A DNA stretch of 64,000 nt from Lucifuga dentata (lineage: Eukaryota > Chordata > Actinopteri > Ophidiiformes > Bythitidae), in contig VXCM01000411.1 of assembly GCA_014773175.1 (NCBI GenBank), forward strand, positions 248,001-312,000. The letters are read 5' to 3'. The position numbers were made by a program, and so were the translations under genes. Below are positions 1 to 14,600 of the stretch, piece by piece. Positions within the stretch are counted from its first letter, which is position 1. The number at the start of each line of letters is the position of its first letter. The notes beneath the pieces were generated by a model. It ran no database searches. It saw only the letters and a list, made by a program, of their open reading frames with translations, and was not told the DNA's origin.

Positions 1-3000
1 TATGGAAAGTTTGAGGTTCACCATCACAGCAATAAGGACCTTTGTATTCCTCCAGCATTGCTTAGTTGATCATCAGGGAGGGAGGGAATTACCAGAAAGA
101 ACTATTTTTGGCACAATACTTGTAATAAGATGGTGATTATGTTTAAATGACATATTTTTGCCCCCTCAGCATCAACACTGGAATGGCTCCAGACTTCCCC
201 AGAATTTTAGCACAATTTTCATTTCTGCAGTTTGATTGGGCTTTTTTAATCATCAGATTTTAATTAACAGCTTGACAGCCTTAAACCTGGTTGTAAAAGT
301 GTTACTGCAGCAGCTTAAGCTGGTGGTTTGCTGTTCATGAACTCACAAAGAATGAAGTGCCAGCTAATCTGAAAGTGTACATTGTAAAAGTGCATATTTT
401 TCATCCACTTCAGTTCATATCAGGGAAGTTTGTGTTACACAAGTTGTCATTGTTATGGTAAGTTTGGTATGTTGGCCTTCTAGAAACTGTTACCTTGACT
501 GTGGGTTTGAGTGTCCATGTTTGGCAGAGGTCCTGTACTTTAATGTGAGTCTATTGTCCTGCAGCTGTGAGGCCTTGTTGCTGTGCTCCATGTTTGACAA
601 GCGCTTATGTAAAGAATGTGTGCAGACACCTGCTCCACTGAAGCAGTTCAGGGCCAGAGGGCAAGGAAACAGTGTGTGTTTGTGAGTGCTCAGGACACTT
701 GGCAATGCCAACTGTTACATCTCACACCAGGCTAGTGTTACTGTCTTCTTTCACTGTTCATTGTGTCCCCTTTACAGAGAGTTCTGTAATATTATGAGAG
801 GTGACAATAGAGATCACATCAGAGGTGAAGTTCAGGGGCTTAAGTTACCCAACTGAGAGTTGGCGAAACAGTTGCGCAGTTTGTCTGGTTAAATCTATTC
901 CGTCTTGCAACATTCAATCTGTGTTTACTTCTGTTATCTACCTGTAAGCGACAACACACAATAGCTGTAAGGCTGCGACCTCTCTCTGCAGTCCACCATC
1001 CCCTGAAATGATACTCTGGGACTGCTTTTTCCTTTTTGTCCCCCTGTTCTCCAGCTGGACCCTTTCTGGACTCTGTGTGGTTTTCAGCCTGGACTTTCTA
1101 AACTGGGCTGACGTTAAAGATAACAGACATAGCTTATGTCTTCACCACAGTGTCTGCAGTTGCGCTCAATGAGTACAACAGATGATTCAACCGCTTCTGT
1201 ATATTATCCCAAACCAGCCTCGCAGTCATACTTACATGTCATCCAAACTCATGCAGCATAAAGATCAGCAATATAATTACTTGATTTTAATTTAGGATTC
1301 CATCGATGAGAGGAAATAAGCTCAGACCGAATGTCTTTCCAGGGAAATGATGGTTGTTATTTCAATTCATAAATTAACTGTCATACTACTGCTCTCATAT
1401 TAGTGTGGTGGAAATAAGGAGGTTTGTTACTCCTTTTTTCTGCAGAGATCACTTCACGGACGGGTTGTCGTGCCTGGACCCTCCCCCAGTCAATCCACTG
1501 GTCTCTAATTGCCCCACACCGCAGCTCCACAGCCCCTTTCCAACATAATAACAGCATGGCCGCCCCAGGGGCATCCTGCCATCCAGAGCTGTCTTTCAGT
1601 TTCCTTTTGTTATCTCCCTGAGATTGAATGTTGGTCCTTTGTGATTACTCGCTTTCCCCCTCATACTTGCTGCTGATCATATGTTGCCACACGAATAAAA
1701 GGGACATTATGATGGATATATGCCTGGGACTCCCTGCACTTACGAAGAATTTTCATTTTAATCAGTGAAATTTGATGAAAGGTAGAAATAAACGTCTGTC
1801 AGTAAGCAGCAATGTTGATTTTATGTAAATTTATTCATAGGTTGAGCATTTCTACCTTGACAAGTTTCCCTTGGATGATAACCCCTTTCCCTTCCATGTG
1901 ACCACCTCTCTCCCAAGATGAAGCACCGTTCAAGCTCTTATATGCAAGCTGTAAACCCCCTCTCTGTGGTGTTTTCATCCAAATGTATGTGCTCCTGCAG
2001 CTCCTGCTCCTGTCTGAAAAACGGCCTGCCATACAAAGAGGCCCACTGTCTCAGTGTGTAGTCTGGCACACTGGCACCAGCCCTGCTGTCTTTCTTGCAG
2101 TTTAGCTGTTGCATGTGGTGTCAAGATTTTTATCCAGCGTTCTGACAAGCTTGTGCAACTACAGGGAAAAAAAAGACACAACTGCTGCGTCTACATCGAT
2201 TTCACATATTGATTCCTCGTGCAGCACAGATCTGTCTCCACCACTGAATTGGGCCATCTTTTATTTTTGATTACACTTGAGCTGTGTACAGAAATTGGGT
2301 TGCCATGTGTGGAAAGGACTGATGTTACAGTGTGTAAAGAAAGAGAGTGAGAGATAATGGGAGTTCAGTCACTCCTTCAGGCTACGAGTGTGTGGATAAA
2401 ATGCTACACTCTCATAAAGCTACTTGACAGAAAGAAGACAGAACAGCATCCAGTTTAGATCTTCGAGGAAAACTATATGCATACAAAAAACAAGGGTGGT
2501 GTCATAGTTATCATCTGTCTTGTAGTCATACTATGGGTTTTTGCTTTTTCACCATCATGGATCGTGATCATTGACAATGGCATCTGACCGTTCCACTTGA
2601 CTTAACTGTGCAGTTCAATGATGAACATAAACAAGAAGACTTGACGTGATTTTGACATCTCTTAATGGTGTGGATGGACCGTGATGAAGAGAAAATATTT
2701 TCGGAATCTCAAATATTTTTAGGAAAAGGGTAGATAGACAAAGCTACCTCTTTCTCTGGAAAAATCCAAAAATCCCTTTGTTAAATATTTTGGACAATAT
2801 TTTCAATGTGCTAAATCTCAATAGTGGCTTTGACACACTGTTCAACAACAACAACCAGGCACCAAGTTTTTTTTTTGTTTTTTTTCCCCCTATGTTACTA
2901 TGAGAACCAGAGAAAGCTGAACAATCATAAATCCAGAAAAAATACTTTGTCTCAGGCTTTTCGTGACAGGTGAAAAACATTTGCAGTCCAGCTCTCCAGC

Positions 3001-4168
3001 TCCTCTGGAAGATTGGCAGAGCTGCTATCAGACCAAGTCACCAAATCTTATTCATCATTTGAATCTCACAACCAATCAAACTTACACTTTCTTTATAAAA
3101 AAAACTATCTATTTTTTTCATTCATATGTTTGTTTTTAGTTGTTCAAGTTCATGTAAACATATAATTCTGTTGTCATGGCTGACCTGACATCGTTCAGAT
3201 TATTTGGTTCTTCCTGATGGTTGATCCACGCTTTGCACCAAGGCACATGTGAAATTTACAGTGAGCTGTTAATCTGCAACAGGATAATGAGGCAGCTGAG
3301 GATGTATCACATCTAATATGTCTAACAGCCAAGCAGGCAGTTTCCTAGAAGAATCTTTTCTATGATATTGAATCAGCTCCAGTCTAAATGACATAGCATG
3401 GCAGCAACTCAAGAGTTAAACAGCTGCAGAAAGAGCCAAGTGTAACTAAGCATCATCAAACATGCTAAATGTTAATGCTCAGCAATGCAACGAGATTTGA
3501 GAATTGTGTAGCTAATTTACGTGCTGTCTTGCAAAGTTGGTTTGTGTCATTAAGAGAAAGTGGAGAAGAATTCAGGAGAGGCTGGGATACTCTCAGCAGA
3601 TCTCTGGCCTGTAGTTTGCTCATTATTTTTGTAATAACTAGAAGGGGAGTCACTTGGAATCCTTTCTAGCCTCACCAGCTCCTGCTCATCCAGGAGATTG
3701 CATACAAACTGGAATACTTGCAGCCAATTAACATAGAGTCTTTCTGATTTTTGATTATTAATCCATCCAAAATAGTCTGTGGCCTATATGCTCTGCCTGT
3801 CATTTGACAACAATATTCCCCATTCATATAATCTACATTACAGTTTATTGACTTGGACAAATGAGTATGGTGATATATGCATTTGTTATCTTTCAGTGTG
3901 TGTGTGCGTGCACTCACATCACATGATTCTTTGGAACACATTCGTAAACCATTATTCAAGGTCACTGGTGGGCATGCCAATCCAGAAAACAAATAATTGT
4001 GCTGCGCTGTTCCACATAAACCAATTCATGCTGTCACATTATCACATAACATTGCATTAGCAACCAGAGGCTGAGCTTATTTTCACCTGCTGATTAATAT
4101 TTATAACTGCTTCTTAAAGACTGTGGTGGACGAGACAACATGGTCATGATTGCTTATGCCAATGATAT

Positions 4169-4170
<2 letters not shown>

Positions 4171-4199
<29 letters not shown>
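4171..4199. repeat. poly(T) tract, 29 nt
   Basis: Uninterrupted T run directly before GGAGTAAAATTG. No SINE or LINE body was recognised on the complementary side, so it is annotated only as a homopolymer. Confidence 0.9.
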
Positions 4200-4613
4200 G
4201 GAGTAAAATTGTCAATCATCATTAAAGGTTTACACCGAGTAAATTGTATCACAATATTTCCCAGTAGACCTTCACTGGTGGAGACAAATACATAGCATGT
4301 AGCTATTTCAAAATTCATCTGAATCCAAGTTTGAGTCTAGACAAAAAGATGCTCATTGAAATTAAAGATCAGAGCATGTGAGCGGAGCGGGCCGAGTTTA
4401 CTGGTTTGTGGAGCGACTTTTTGCCAGTAACTGATGCTTGCTCTGGAGCGGGCTTTATAGTCTGCTCTGGAACTTCAGGGACTTCAGTGAAACCAGGGGT
4501 AATTAAAGTTTTAAATAGTGTTACTATCAATGCTTATTAGATGAATGAGAGCTATATTTAGACTGGCAAAAGTAGATCAGTGTTGTTAAATTGGGGAAAA
4601 ATGATAAAGCCTA

Positions 4614-4988
4614 CAGTGGGGTCCAAAAGACTGAGACCACTGTGAAAATGCTTCTATTTTGCATTCTTTATGAATTTAATACAGGATTTTTCATTACAAA
4701 TGATATCATGTTAACAATTTGAGTGAAAAGTTGAATCTTTGAAAATGTACATGAATTTCAGCATATCTTAGTATTTGGTATGCTCCCCCTTTTGCTTTAA
4801 TGACAGCATGCACTCAAGCTGGCATAGACTCCACAAGTTTGTGCAAAACCTGATGACTCAAGTTATCCCAGCATGATTTGACAATGTTCCAAAGAGCTTC
4901 TTGTGATGTCAGACTTCCTGATTATTTCCAGATTTCATGGAAAACATCACAGATTTTCAGTGTGGTCTCAGACTTTTGGATCTCACTG
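4614..4988. mobile_element. MITE, Tc1/mariner-like, copy 1 (375 bp)
   Basis: The element starts CAGTGGGGTCCAAAAGACTG and ends with the near-perfect inverse of that sequence (terminal inverted repeats of about 27 bp). It is flanked on both sides by TA (4612-4613 and 4989-4990), the target duplication used by Tc1/mariner elements. It has no transposase reading frame, so it is non-autonomous. A second full copy lies at 39506-39902 and is colinear along nearly its whole length. Seen: TIRs, TA flanks, two copies. Inferred: Tc1/mariner superfamily. Confidence 0.88.
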
Positions 4989-5278
4989 TATGTGGAGCTT
5001 TTCTTTTTTTTTTTTTTTTTTTTGATGCAGAATTTTTTTTCCTGTGGATTGGTTGTCAGGGAAAAAGATGTTGAGTATATAATTTAGGAAAAGCCCGCAG
5101 GAGAGCAGGATTTCACATGCTCTGGTATAGACAATATTTGTTTCCCTAATATTTCTGCAAAATTTACACATAAAAAATGTATTTTGACCTTGTTGCTGAG
5201 AAATAACATGGATTCTGTATAACATACAAAAGCGACAGGCCAGCCAATGCATTAATGGCAGCCAATATAGATATACTA

Positions 5279-5401
5279 GCAACGCAGCTATGACAGTGGG
5301 GAAATGAGAAGGAAGATCTGTGCCGGGAAAAAAAAAAAGNGCAACGCAGCTATGACAGTGGGGAAATGAGAAGGAAGATCTGTGCCGGGAAAAAAAAAAA
5401 G
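5279..5401. repeat. exact 61-bp direct duplication around a single N (probable assembly artefact)
   Basis: Bases 5279-5339 and 5341-5401 are identical, including an 11-A run and final G, with one N between them. The pattern is that of two contigs sharing an end that were joined without collapsing the overlap. The 29220-29342 duplication has exactly the same length. Confidence 0.85.
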
Positions 5402-6343
5402 TGTGATATAGGAGTTGTCGGTTCTGGGTGAGAGGGATTCCCACTGAGCACACACTGAGTGAAGAGTGAAAAAAAAAAAAAAAAGCCTTGGACATATGTT
5501 GGCAGTGCGTTTGCTGTCTTCTCTGTTTTCACGGCGAGCTTGTGTACATTTACTCAGCTGTCACGTCCCATTTTGATATCATCTGTACTGTGTCTCTGTT
5601 TTCTAATAAAATCCCAGCCACATGCATTCCAAACATAGTCCAACCAGTGTAGTTACAGCATGGCATGTCTTCAAGTCTACAAAAGGACCCACAAATCACA
5701 AAGAAACACACACACCACACATTATCAGACAGTTTAATGGTAGAGAGAGTGGACCCCCTGCCGTGGCTGTGCTGTGGCTTAGCTATGCCTCTGTGTTGAG
5801 GCTAATCGCTGTTTTGATTAGTCTTTTTTTTACCCAATCTGTTTGGAATGAACACCGATCCCACGGCCATGTTGAATGAAAGGGTTTATCAGCTTAAGCC
5901 TGTTGTAAGGAGCATGAGAGGTCTCATCTTTTCACTGAGGAAAGAGAGTGGCCCTTGGACACAAGTGTCCGAGCAATTAGAGACGCCGGGGGCCTCAGAG
6001 AGAGATTATTGGCACACACAGTTGTGACCAGCTTCTTTTTTGTCCTGTGCATCGACTCAGTGTTGAGCCTCGTTGTGATTGGCAGCATTCTCAAAGGAGG
6101 AGGAGATAACCTAACACAGGCATAGTGCTGTGATCAATGGAAGATTCTTTGGATGAAGCATCAAATTATGGACTTCAACACTGCCTCTCACTGAATTATT
6201 TTCTACAGAGTAACATGATTATTAGGATCCATGTTACTACCCGATTCAGAGGTGGAAAGGCAGGGATGTGCATAATTATTTCTGCCCAATAGTCAAACGA
6301 GTGCCAGTAGCTTTAAGCTGGTACTCAATTTTATGAGGATATG

Positions 6344-6344
<1 letters not shown>

Positions 6345-6395
<51 letters not shown>
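6345..6395. repeat. (TG)n microsatellite
   Basis: Uninterrupted TG dinucleotide run of about 25 units in nxn intron 1. Confidence 0.95.
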
Positions 6396-6398
<3 letters not shown>

Positions 6399-9300
6399 AA
6401 GCTAAACTTTTCTTCACCTTGAAGTCACAATTGATTAAAATCTAAACAAATCGGCCTAATTTTCAAGGCTTTACTGTGACTTACTGTCGCACTTCTCATG
6501 TTAAAGTCAGTTTACCATTAACTGGCTGCTCAAAAATTCAGAAGTTTGCATCTGTTAGCTGTGACTTCTTGGCATGCAAAGTTAGGATAGGAAGATGTTG
6601 AGCTGAGACTTGCATTTTCATGTGATGATGCATTTGCATAATGACATGCTACACGTGTGCACCCATGGATATTTTTTCACTTGTGTTTGTGGAGTGTGTA
6701 ATGTAAGCGCATTATGCTTTCCAAATGTAATGTAATTGAGTGTGACTGGCAATTTAAATACTTGTGATATGATAATTGGACGCAGCACCTGCTTTGATCC
6801 TTAAACAATTACGGTAAGTGTTAAAATTTAGGATTTATAACAACATTGCTGTCATTTACTGCAGTAATCTATCTCAATCCTGATTTGCTGAGAATATCTA
6901 GCGTCATCGCTGCATGTTTTCATTGTTCATGGAACCCAAAGAAACAACCTTTTTGCTGTATCTTTAAAGTTAATATGAATGGGCTTTGATGCTCATGTCT
7001 TTAATGTTCCTTTGTTTGAAGGAAATGAAGTTGCAAACAAAAAAAATAAACCCCACTTAAGCTTCACCTGAGCCTGTTTTTGCTGATGCGGCTTGTAGCC
7101 TATGAGGTGTTAAATTGAGTCAGGATGCTGTGCAAGTTCAGGGAGTCAGTAAAGAAAGAAAAAAAAAACGTATCCATCCCTCAGCTCCACGTCTCACCAG
7201 CGTCTCACTCACCACCTGCTCATTTCACACAGCTGCTAGTTTTGGAAGCAGCAGATGTGCTCCGTAAGTCTGAACATGGCAGGTTTTGCTCCGACAACCT
7301 CCATGTCTGTGGTCAGCGAGTCTGTTTTTCTAAGCACAGACTCTAGATTATACTAAGATCATTAAATATCTGTAGTGTAGCCCTATCAATCAGCCAACTG
7401 TTTGTATGCGTACAGTCCCTCACAGAAAATTGCAAAGCTGATGAAGTGAAGCAGACTGTGGTGATGAAGGTTTTCAGATCAGGAATGTCAGTGTTCCTTG
7501 CCAAGTACCTATTCACCTTCTCTCTTTTCATCTATCATATAATTATGGCACACTGCAAGAGCCAAAGGTATGTGCTACATTTTCAAAAGACTGAAAGATG
7601 AATAAAAGCAAAGAGTGACTGCTGCTAATGAAAAATACAACTGCAGGTTTTTATGGTTTGAGTAAAACCAAGAAAGTTGGGAGGACTGACCCAAACCAGA
7701 AGGCTCCAGCCTTGATCTGCAATTTAGAGTCGCCTATTGTATTTAAAAATCCTCCTCCCTGTAGAGTTCTCTGTGTGGCCTAACCCCTTGAGAAGGAAAG
7801 TCATCTTCCTCACTTCATCACTTCTCCTCGCTGCTTTGTTGCTCCAGGTGTTCAGCGTTGAAGCAGCCAAGATGTACTGCAAATACAAACATTGTCCAAA
7901 AACACTCTAAAGGAGGAAAAAGTCTACGGGAAAATGCTAGCTAGAAGTGCGTAAAGCTGTCAGAACTCTCACAGGCACTTTTGTCAGTCACAGCTGCTTT
8001 CTTATATTAATATAAAAGATCCTGAGTTAGTTACACCGTTTATTTTAACAGAAAAGCTCGAGAGTGGGAGTGGGAGCATAAGGGATCCTCTTACTTTGTT
8101 GTGGTGACAGAAGAAATCTGGGCAGTGATCTGGCAGCGGGGTGGAGATATGTTCATAATGTACTGTATACTGTAATTACCCACTCTAATTACTGACATCA
8201 GAGTATCATCATGAAATACCAAAGCATCTCATTCTAAAAAGCTACTATTGGTGAGCTGAGATTTTTCTTGAAGGCACTGAGTCTTTACCAAATAAAAAAA
8301 AGAATATCTTACTGGCTGTAAAATGCTTTGGAAATGTGAAGGTGTTGCCTTTTTTTTTTTTTTTTTTTTACTACCGCTATACATTTTATGGTTAGTGGGC
8401 CTCCCTTAGTGTGTTCTTCCTTTCCCTGCTCTCAGCAATCAAAAGCAGAGCCAAGTTAAATATCTGGCGTGGCCTCAAAGGTTGGAAGATTTCAGGGGAA
8501 AGCAAAGCAGTTTATGTAAGTTCATGGATAGAGATAACAGATTTCATGTCTTTTGTGGCCAGTTTGTTGCCGGTTTTGAGAGATGTGTGTGCCATACGCT
8601 GCCCTGGAATATTAGGTAATAATATACTCGGGTTTCTCAAGTGTGGCCATGTTGAACTGGGTTTTCAGTGAGGCATCCTGCATCAGAGTAGAGCTACGAA
8701 ACTCATGTTGTGTTTGTAATTCTTCAACAAAATGGAACAATGGCTGCGCTGCTGAAGGTTATACTAAATATTTTAAGCCTTTTGTCGGAAACAGGAAAAT
8801 GGATTTGTGAGTATCTCTGGATAACAAGCACACATACACAAACATACACACTGTTGTTCACTAGGCTTTGCAGGTGCGGTTTGGTCTGATCTTCTTGTGG
8901 CTCACTTGAAAAGGCAAAGCTTTTGATTCTTTCATCCTTTGCTCTACAGCCTCCTGACCGGTGGTCTTTTTTTTCTCTCTCTTCTCTTATCCTCTCCACT
9001 CCTTTCCATTGTGAGGCTCTTAACTTATTTTGGCCTTGAACCCCATTCCTGCTGTCTTAGAATCATCTTTTGATTCGGCTTTTCTTCCTTTGCCCAAAGG
9101 AAGCCATGTTTAGCAAGAGGAGTTAGAAGCAACCCTGCACTTGTTCCTTTTTTCTTAGCTGTGAGACAGCGATGAAAAGGAGGAAGGAAATGGTGCGTTT
9201 TCAATGATCTACGCCACCTTTGATCTTCAGATTGCAGCCATTACGTGTCATAATATCCCATGTAAAATTCCTCAGATTAACATGCTTTTGATCTTCATTC

Positions 9301-11272
9301 AGACCTTGCTTTGCTGTCATGAATATAAATAAACCTCAGATTTTCTGAGCTATTTATGCTATACAATACCACTTTAATTACCACTCCTGCTCAGTCGCAT
9401 TATGCAAACTCTCACATTCTTTATCTGAATGACGGCAATCTGTTCCACTCACAGCGTGTTACAGAGATGTCAGAGGGAAACAAACTGATGGTTTTGAAGT
9501 TTTAGTGGAAGTTAGCACAGTTTAGGTTGGCGCTATGTTAATGCAGGAATTGAGAGACAAGAAACATCAAAAAATAAGAGCGAGAGTTCAACAAGGAGCC
9601 TGAGTGTGCTTTGAGCGGTGAAGTGTGAGCAGCTGTAGGAGGATGCCGGCACGAGGACTGAAATAATTACTGCATTATGGAAGCTTATTCAACATAGTAC
9701 GACTGCAGCTGTTTCCTTTGCTGTTGAAAGTATTTCAAAGGAAGAAATGTAGGCTGGAGTATTTTTGAGCATTACAATCAGGTTTTTACTGCCTAGCAGG
9801 GATTTGCTGGACTGTGGTGCCATTTTGTAAAAGTAAATACAGTTAAAGTTTAATGGTGGGAGGCTGTGACAGTGCGAGTGGGAGCAGACACCCAAGTGTG
9901 GACAGGGCCTCTTCAAGATTTATTATCAGCTCGAGGGGACTGGACACACACTGTGTTCACACACCGTTTTGCTACGCTGTTTTTTTATAGACTGTGTCCT
10001 CTTCCCACAAAAGAGAGCAGGACAAGCTAATTAGGTCAGGCTCCTCTTGCTTATGCCATACATGCATTTCTCCTCCTCGTGATGTTACTGTGTCTACTTT
10101 TAAAGGAGCATACCAGTGATTTTTGAGCCCAATAAATGCAACCAGCATACACATTACATTATTGCCAACCATTTTCCAAAACATACTACCAGAGTGATAA
10201 ATATTAGAATTGTTTTTCCAGTGCCAGTACGCTATAAAAATCAACTTGTAGATACTTGAAACGTGCTGGAGATTTCAGTAATGGAACATTACTGCGAACA
10301 AGACGGCTATTCAGTTTTTTGTCAAAGATACTTATTTAACCGATCCAACACGAGAACATGTATGTCTCCGCCAGGGAATATAGTCCCAGGAGAAGTTTGC
10401 TTTTACAGAGAAATTAAAATGACTGTGCCTTCTAAACTCATACGAAAGTAATTCAATGCAGGTGAAACATTAAAATTTAAGGTGAGTGTATCACCTGATC
10501 ATTTGATTTTGAAAGATTAGTCGATTTGGCAAAATAACAGCTTTATGTTTTTAAAAGTGCTTGGCAGTATCGTAAGGTGTCTGCAGGTAGTATTTTATTG
10601 GGCTCAAATATGCAAAATCACTGGTTTGGCCCTTTAACCGTTCCATTGTTTTGTTTTGTGAATTTTGTGAATACAGCTCCTAAACCAGCCTGTTGAGCTG
10701 CTGAACTAAATAATGTGTCTTTGTGTGTAATCAATATAAGAGGGATCTCTTTTGTCACAAAATTGCAGCACGTATTCATTGTTCATGGCCGCAACTCAAA
10801 ATCTCTTTGATAATTACATTTACAGGCATGGTAGGGTTTTGCCTCTCAGCAACATCTCCTGCCCAGCCATTTCCCAGATGAGCAGCACTCTGTCATCCCA
10901 GCCTGCCAAAACCAGCTGCCGAAACATGGAAACGCTCCAACAAGCAATTGCTTTAGTCAAAATTCCGCTAAACAGGCAGTTCACCCAAATACTGTCTGAC
11001 CGCCGTGATAAATATATTTTTATGTGCATTAAGTTTATGGATTAACCATCTTCATAAATGTCCTGTGTACAGATGGGGGTTTAAACAACACAGTAATTTC
11101 AGTATATAAAAGCGAGGAGCGTATATTATCGTGCAAACCTGTATCTGACTGTTTCCTATTATTCATCAGGTCAGAGTCTCGGCTTTGTTTCCACATTGTG
11201 TGCCACTCTTCCTGCACACTTTCTCAGGCTCTAACAATAGCCCCCTCGTTGCTGGCCCCTCGTAATCCTCTT

Positions 11273-11671
11273 NNNNNNNNNNNNNNNNNNNNNNNNNNNN
11301 NNNNNNNNNNNNNNNNNNNNNNNNNNNNNNNNNNNNNNNNNNNNNNNNNNNNNNNNNNNNNNNNNNNNNNNNNNNNNNNNNNNNNNNNNNNNNNNNNNNN
11401 NNNNNNNNNNNNNNNNNNNNNNNNNNNNNNNNNNNNNNNNNNNNNNNNNNNNNNNNNNNNNNNNNNNNNNNNNNNNNNNNNNNNNNNNNNNNNNNNNNNN
11501 NNNNNNNNNNNNNNNNNNNNNNNNNNNNNNNNNNNNNNNNNNNNNNNNNNNNNNNNNNNNNNNNNNNNNNNNNNNNNNNNNNNNNNNNNNNNNNNNNNNN
11601 NNNNNNNNNNNNNNNNNNNNNNNNNNNNNNNNNNNNNNNNNNNNNNNNNNNNNNNNNNNNNNNNNNNNNNN
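11273..11671. other. assembly gap, 399 N
   Basis: Run of N. Open frames crossing it are meaningless strings of X. The right flank is C-rich (11710-11732), which may explain why the gap was not closed. Confidence 1.
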
Positions 11672-14600
11672 CCCAGTCCTTTCCTCTGTCCAGCTTCTGT
11701 TTCGTAAACTACCCCCCACCCCTCCCCCCCAACCCTTAGGTTAGGCACCCTGCTGTGTCGTCAACATCAACCAATAACCCTGAGATCTGCCACTAATATG
11801 AAAGCTTATATTGTAAAGCTCCTTAAATAAAAGTTAAATATAGTCACTTTGACTTTGAAATCTTGTGAATTTTCAGATCTTTAGCAGATTTTATACAAAG
11901 GAAGGATGTGAGGATCAGTCAGTACACTTACATGCACACTGTAACTTTGATTCTACCCATTAAGGCAATGAATCATATTTTTTTCTAACATCATGTAAAC
12001 ACCATAATCAGATAAAAATCAATGTTGGTGTACTTCCAGTTAGACCTAGATTATGTGTTTGTACTGTATATCGATTTATTCAAGTGTGTAAACAAGCCAT
12101 TGTGTTATAGCATATAGGCAATCTCCACATGCATTTCTTCATTTTTCGAGTTTTCTCTCCTAAGCTGATTAAGTCGTGTCTGTTTGGTGAATGACATGTA
12201 TACATCTTACTCTGCATTTTCGCCTTAATTGTAGTACAGACGAAAATCAGATTATAGTTTGCGTGCGAGTGTGGCTTCACTTTGACACTGGTGATCCAGG
12301 CTGTCGATATCACTCCACTTCCTCCCAGTGTTTTTCCCTCTGGTGCCTTTAGGCAGCTAGATGGCTCATCAGTAAAGGCTTCCCTGCACGATGCAACATA
12401 CATGTCATGCATTGTTAATATCATGCTTTGATATCACTCGGTGTTCAATGCAGAATTCCGACACAGGAACCTAAGAGGAGGAAAACAAACACTGAAAGAT
12501 GAAAATATTGGATGTGTTGTTTCCCTTTTCAAAACTTGGTTTTGGTTTCATTTTGTGTAAATACAAGCTCGTCTGTTTTTGCCATAAAAATACATGCAGC
12601 TTTCATTTTTTACAGCATAATTTATACTGTGTATGTTCTGTATGGCATACCAGAGATTGTTTCATGTAGAAACACTGGTTAAACATCTCAACATAGCTGA
12701 ACTTTCTTATCACACAGGGATGGGGAAGGGGGGGTCTTTGGATCTTTTCTTGTCCTTCCAAATAAGCAGATTTCTCCTCCAGTAGTAACTCTCCCATTTT
12801 ATTGTTGAAGAGATTCTTTCAGCTTGATTAAAACTGTAATTATTCACCCATTTATCCCTTTATGCATTAAACAGTCTTTTTTGTTCAGAGGAATGGTAAA
12901 TGGTGGGTGGTTAATTGCAGATCAAGGCTGGGCACTGGGGAGTGGGGTGGAGTTGGCGCTGGATTTCAGGCTTTGGCGGCTGGATCGTTGATGTGCTTGT
13001 CATGGCAGTAACTAAATGATTCTGCTTATGAAGTCAACTCTGCTCATTTTGCCCCATGCCAAGCATACAGTGGCTGCTCTTTTCATTACAGCCCTCACTG
13101 TGTAAATCTGTCCTCTGTACTGGGCCGCAACAAGCATCTATGTCAGTCTGAGTGAGGGTGAGAGCTGGAGGAGGGCCTGAAAAGCAGTAACACTCTTGAA
13201 ATCTACTTCAAACAAACAATTACATCATGCTGATATGCTGGGCTAATGGGCTTTTATGAGTCTACTTCGAGCCAGTCATGATGCTGGGATGGTATTAATT
13301 ATTTACTTGGATTTGGACACTGGAGGTCTGAGCTATTTAGCTTTTTCAGGTGGCTATAATAATGGAATTTGAACCCTGTTCTTCCTGAGCACTGAAGTGT
13401 TGCCACGTCAGCTCTCACAATGCTGCTCAATATATGCAAAGCCATCTCTCGACAGGGCTTGTTAAGCATCAATAGCACACTCCTGCTCCAGAGGTTTATT
13501 TCAATACTGGCCATTACTGTTAATAAAGTCCCTGCTCAGCCCCTAGTCCTTTGTGGCTTCACCATTTTTAATAAAGCCTCTTTTTGCAGCTGTAAGGGTG
13601 GATAACTTTCCAAATTCCCTTTGTCATGACAACTAAACAGTTCAGTATTGTCACAATTATGGTTAGTTCATAAACTGATGTGCAACGTTGGAGATGGCAT
13701 TTTGGTAAATATTAAACCACAGTTACACAAACAGTAGCTGTAATATCTCATTTCATCTTTCAGCAGAAAGAAAAAACATGCCTCTGTCTTATATTTGCAA
13801 AACAACACAAACAATTATGAAATCCACACGATTCCAGTGAACGGTCATTAATTTGTTTTTGTATATCTTGGCTGGTGTGGATCAGTTCATCTCTCTTGTG
13901 AGATGGGGCAGTCTGTCTTATTTTCAGAATAAAATTTTCCAAATTGTGAAGTATTTAGAATGTCATTATGTCCGTATGTGGCTGCAGGAGTTATGTTATA
14001 CTCCCATAGAATCAGCTTCAGTTAGCCAATGGAGGAGAGCCAGCATGAAATCTAACTGTGAATTCCATTTTAGCAGAGACATTATCTCAACTGATTGACA
14101 TTTGCTAATCTAATTTTTCAAGAGGATTTTTTGTGCACCTAATTTTATCACGGAAGGTTCTAGTTGCGTTCATGTACAGAATGCATACAGTAAGTATTGA
14201 CAGCAAAAGTGTAGCCTCATACTGAAACACAACACGGAGCAGCTGTTTATCTTGTATTTCCGCAGGTCTGTTCAAAACATATTTTTCCACCTGGCAGCTG
14301 CCTTTAGACTCGGATATCATTAGTACATAGAAAGGGATCTTTGACCAGGATATGGCTTCATTTTCACTCCTCTGAAGTCTGGCTCTGCTCATCATGCCCT
14401 AATGGAACACAACACCGCAGCAATTAAGAAGCTCTTTGGATTTAATCAAATAAACTAAGATGTGAAGTTTTCCCACAAAAGCACACAGAGATATTTGGCT
14501 GCATAGGCAGGAGAGTGCATTTAGGTTCTACTAATTAGGAAGTATAGTCAGTGACTTTAAACTGAGTATCTGTGAAATGCTTCTGCTTTAAATTGGGCAA

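Noticed and set aside
5350..5532. Minus-strand frames rich in Phe
   Set aside because: Translations of poly(A/T) runs and of the duplicated 61-mer.
11198..11748. Open frames of 160-175 codons on both strands
   Set aside because: They consist of X across the 399-N gap.
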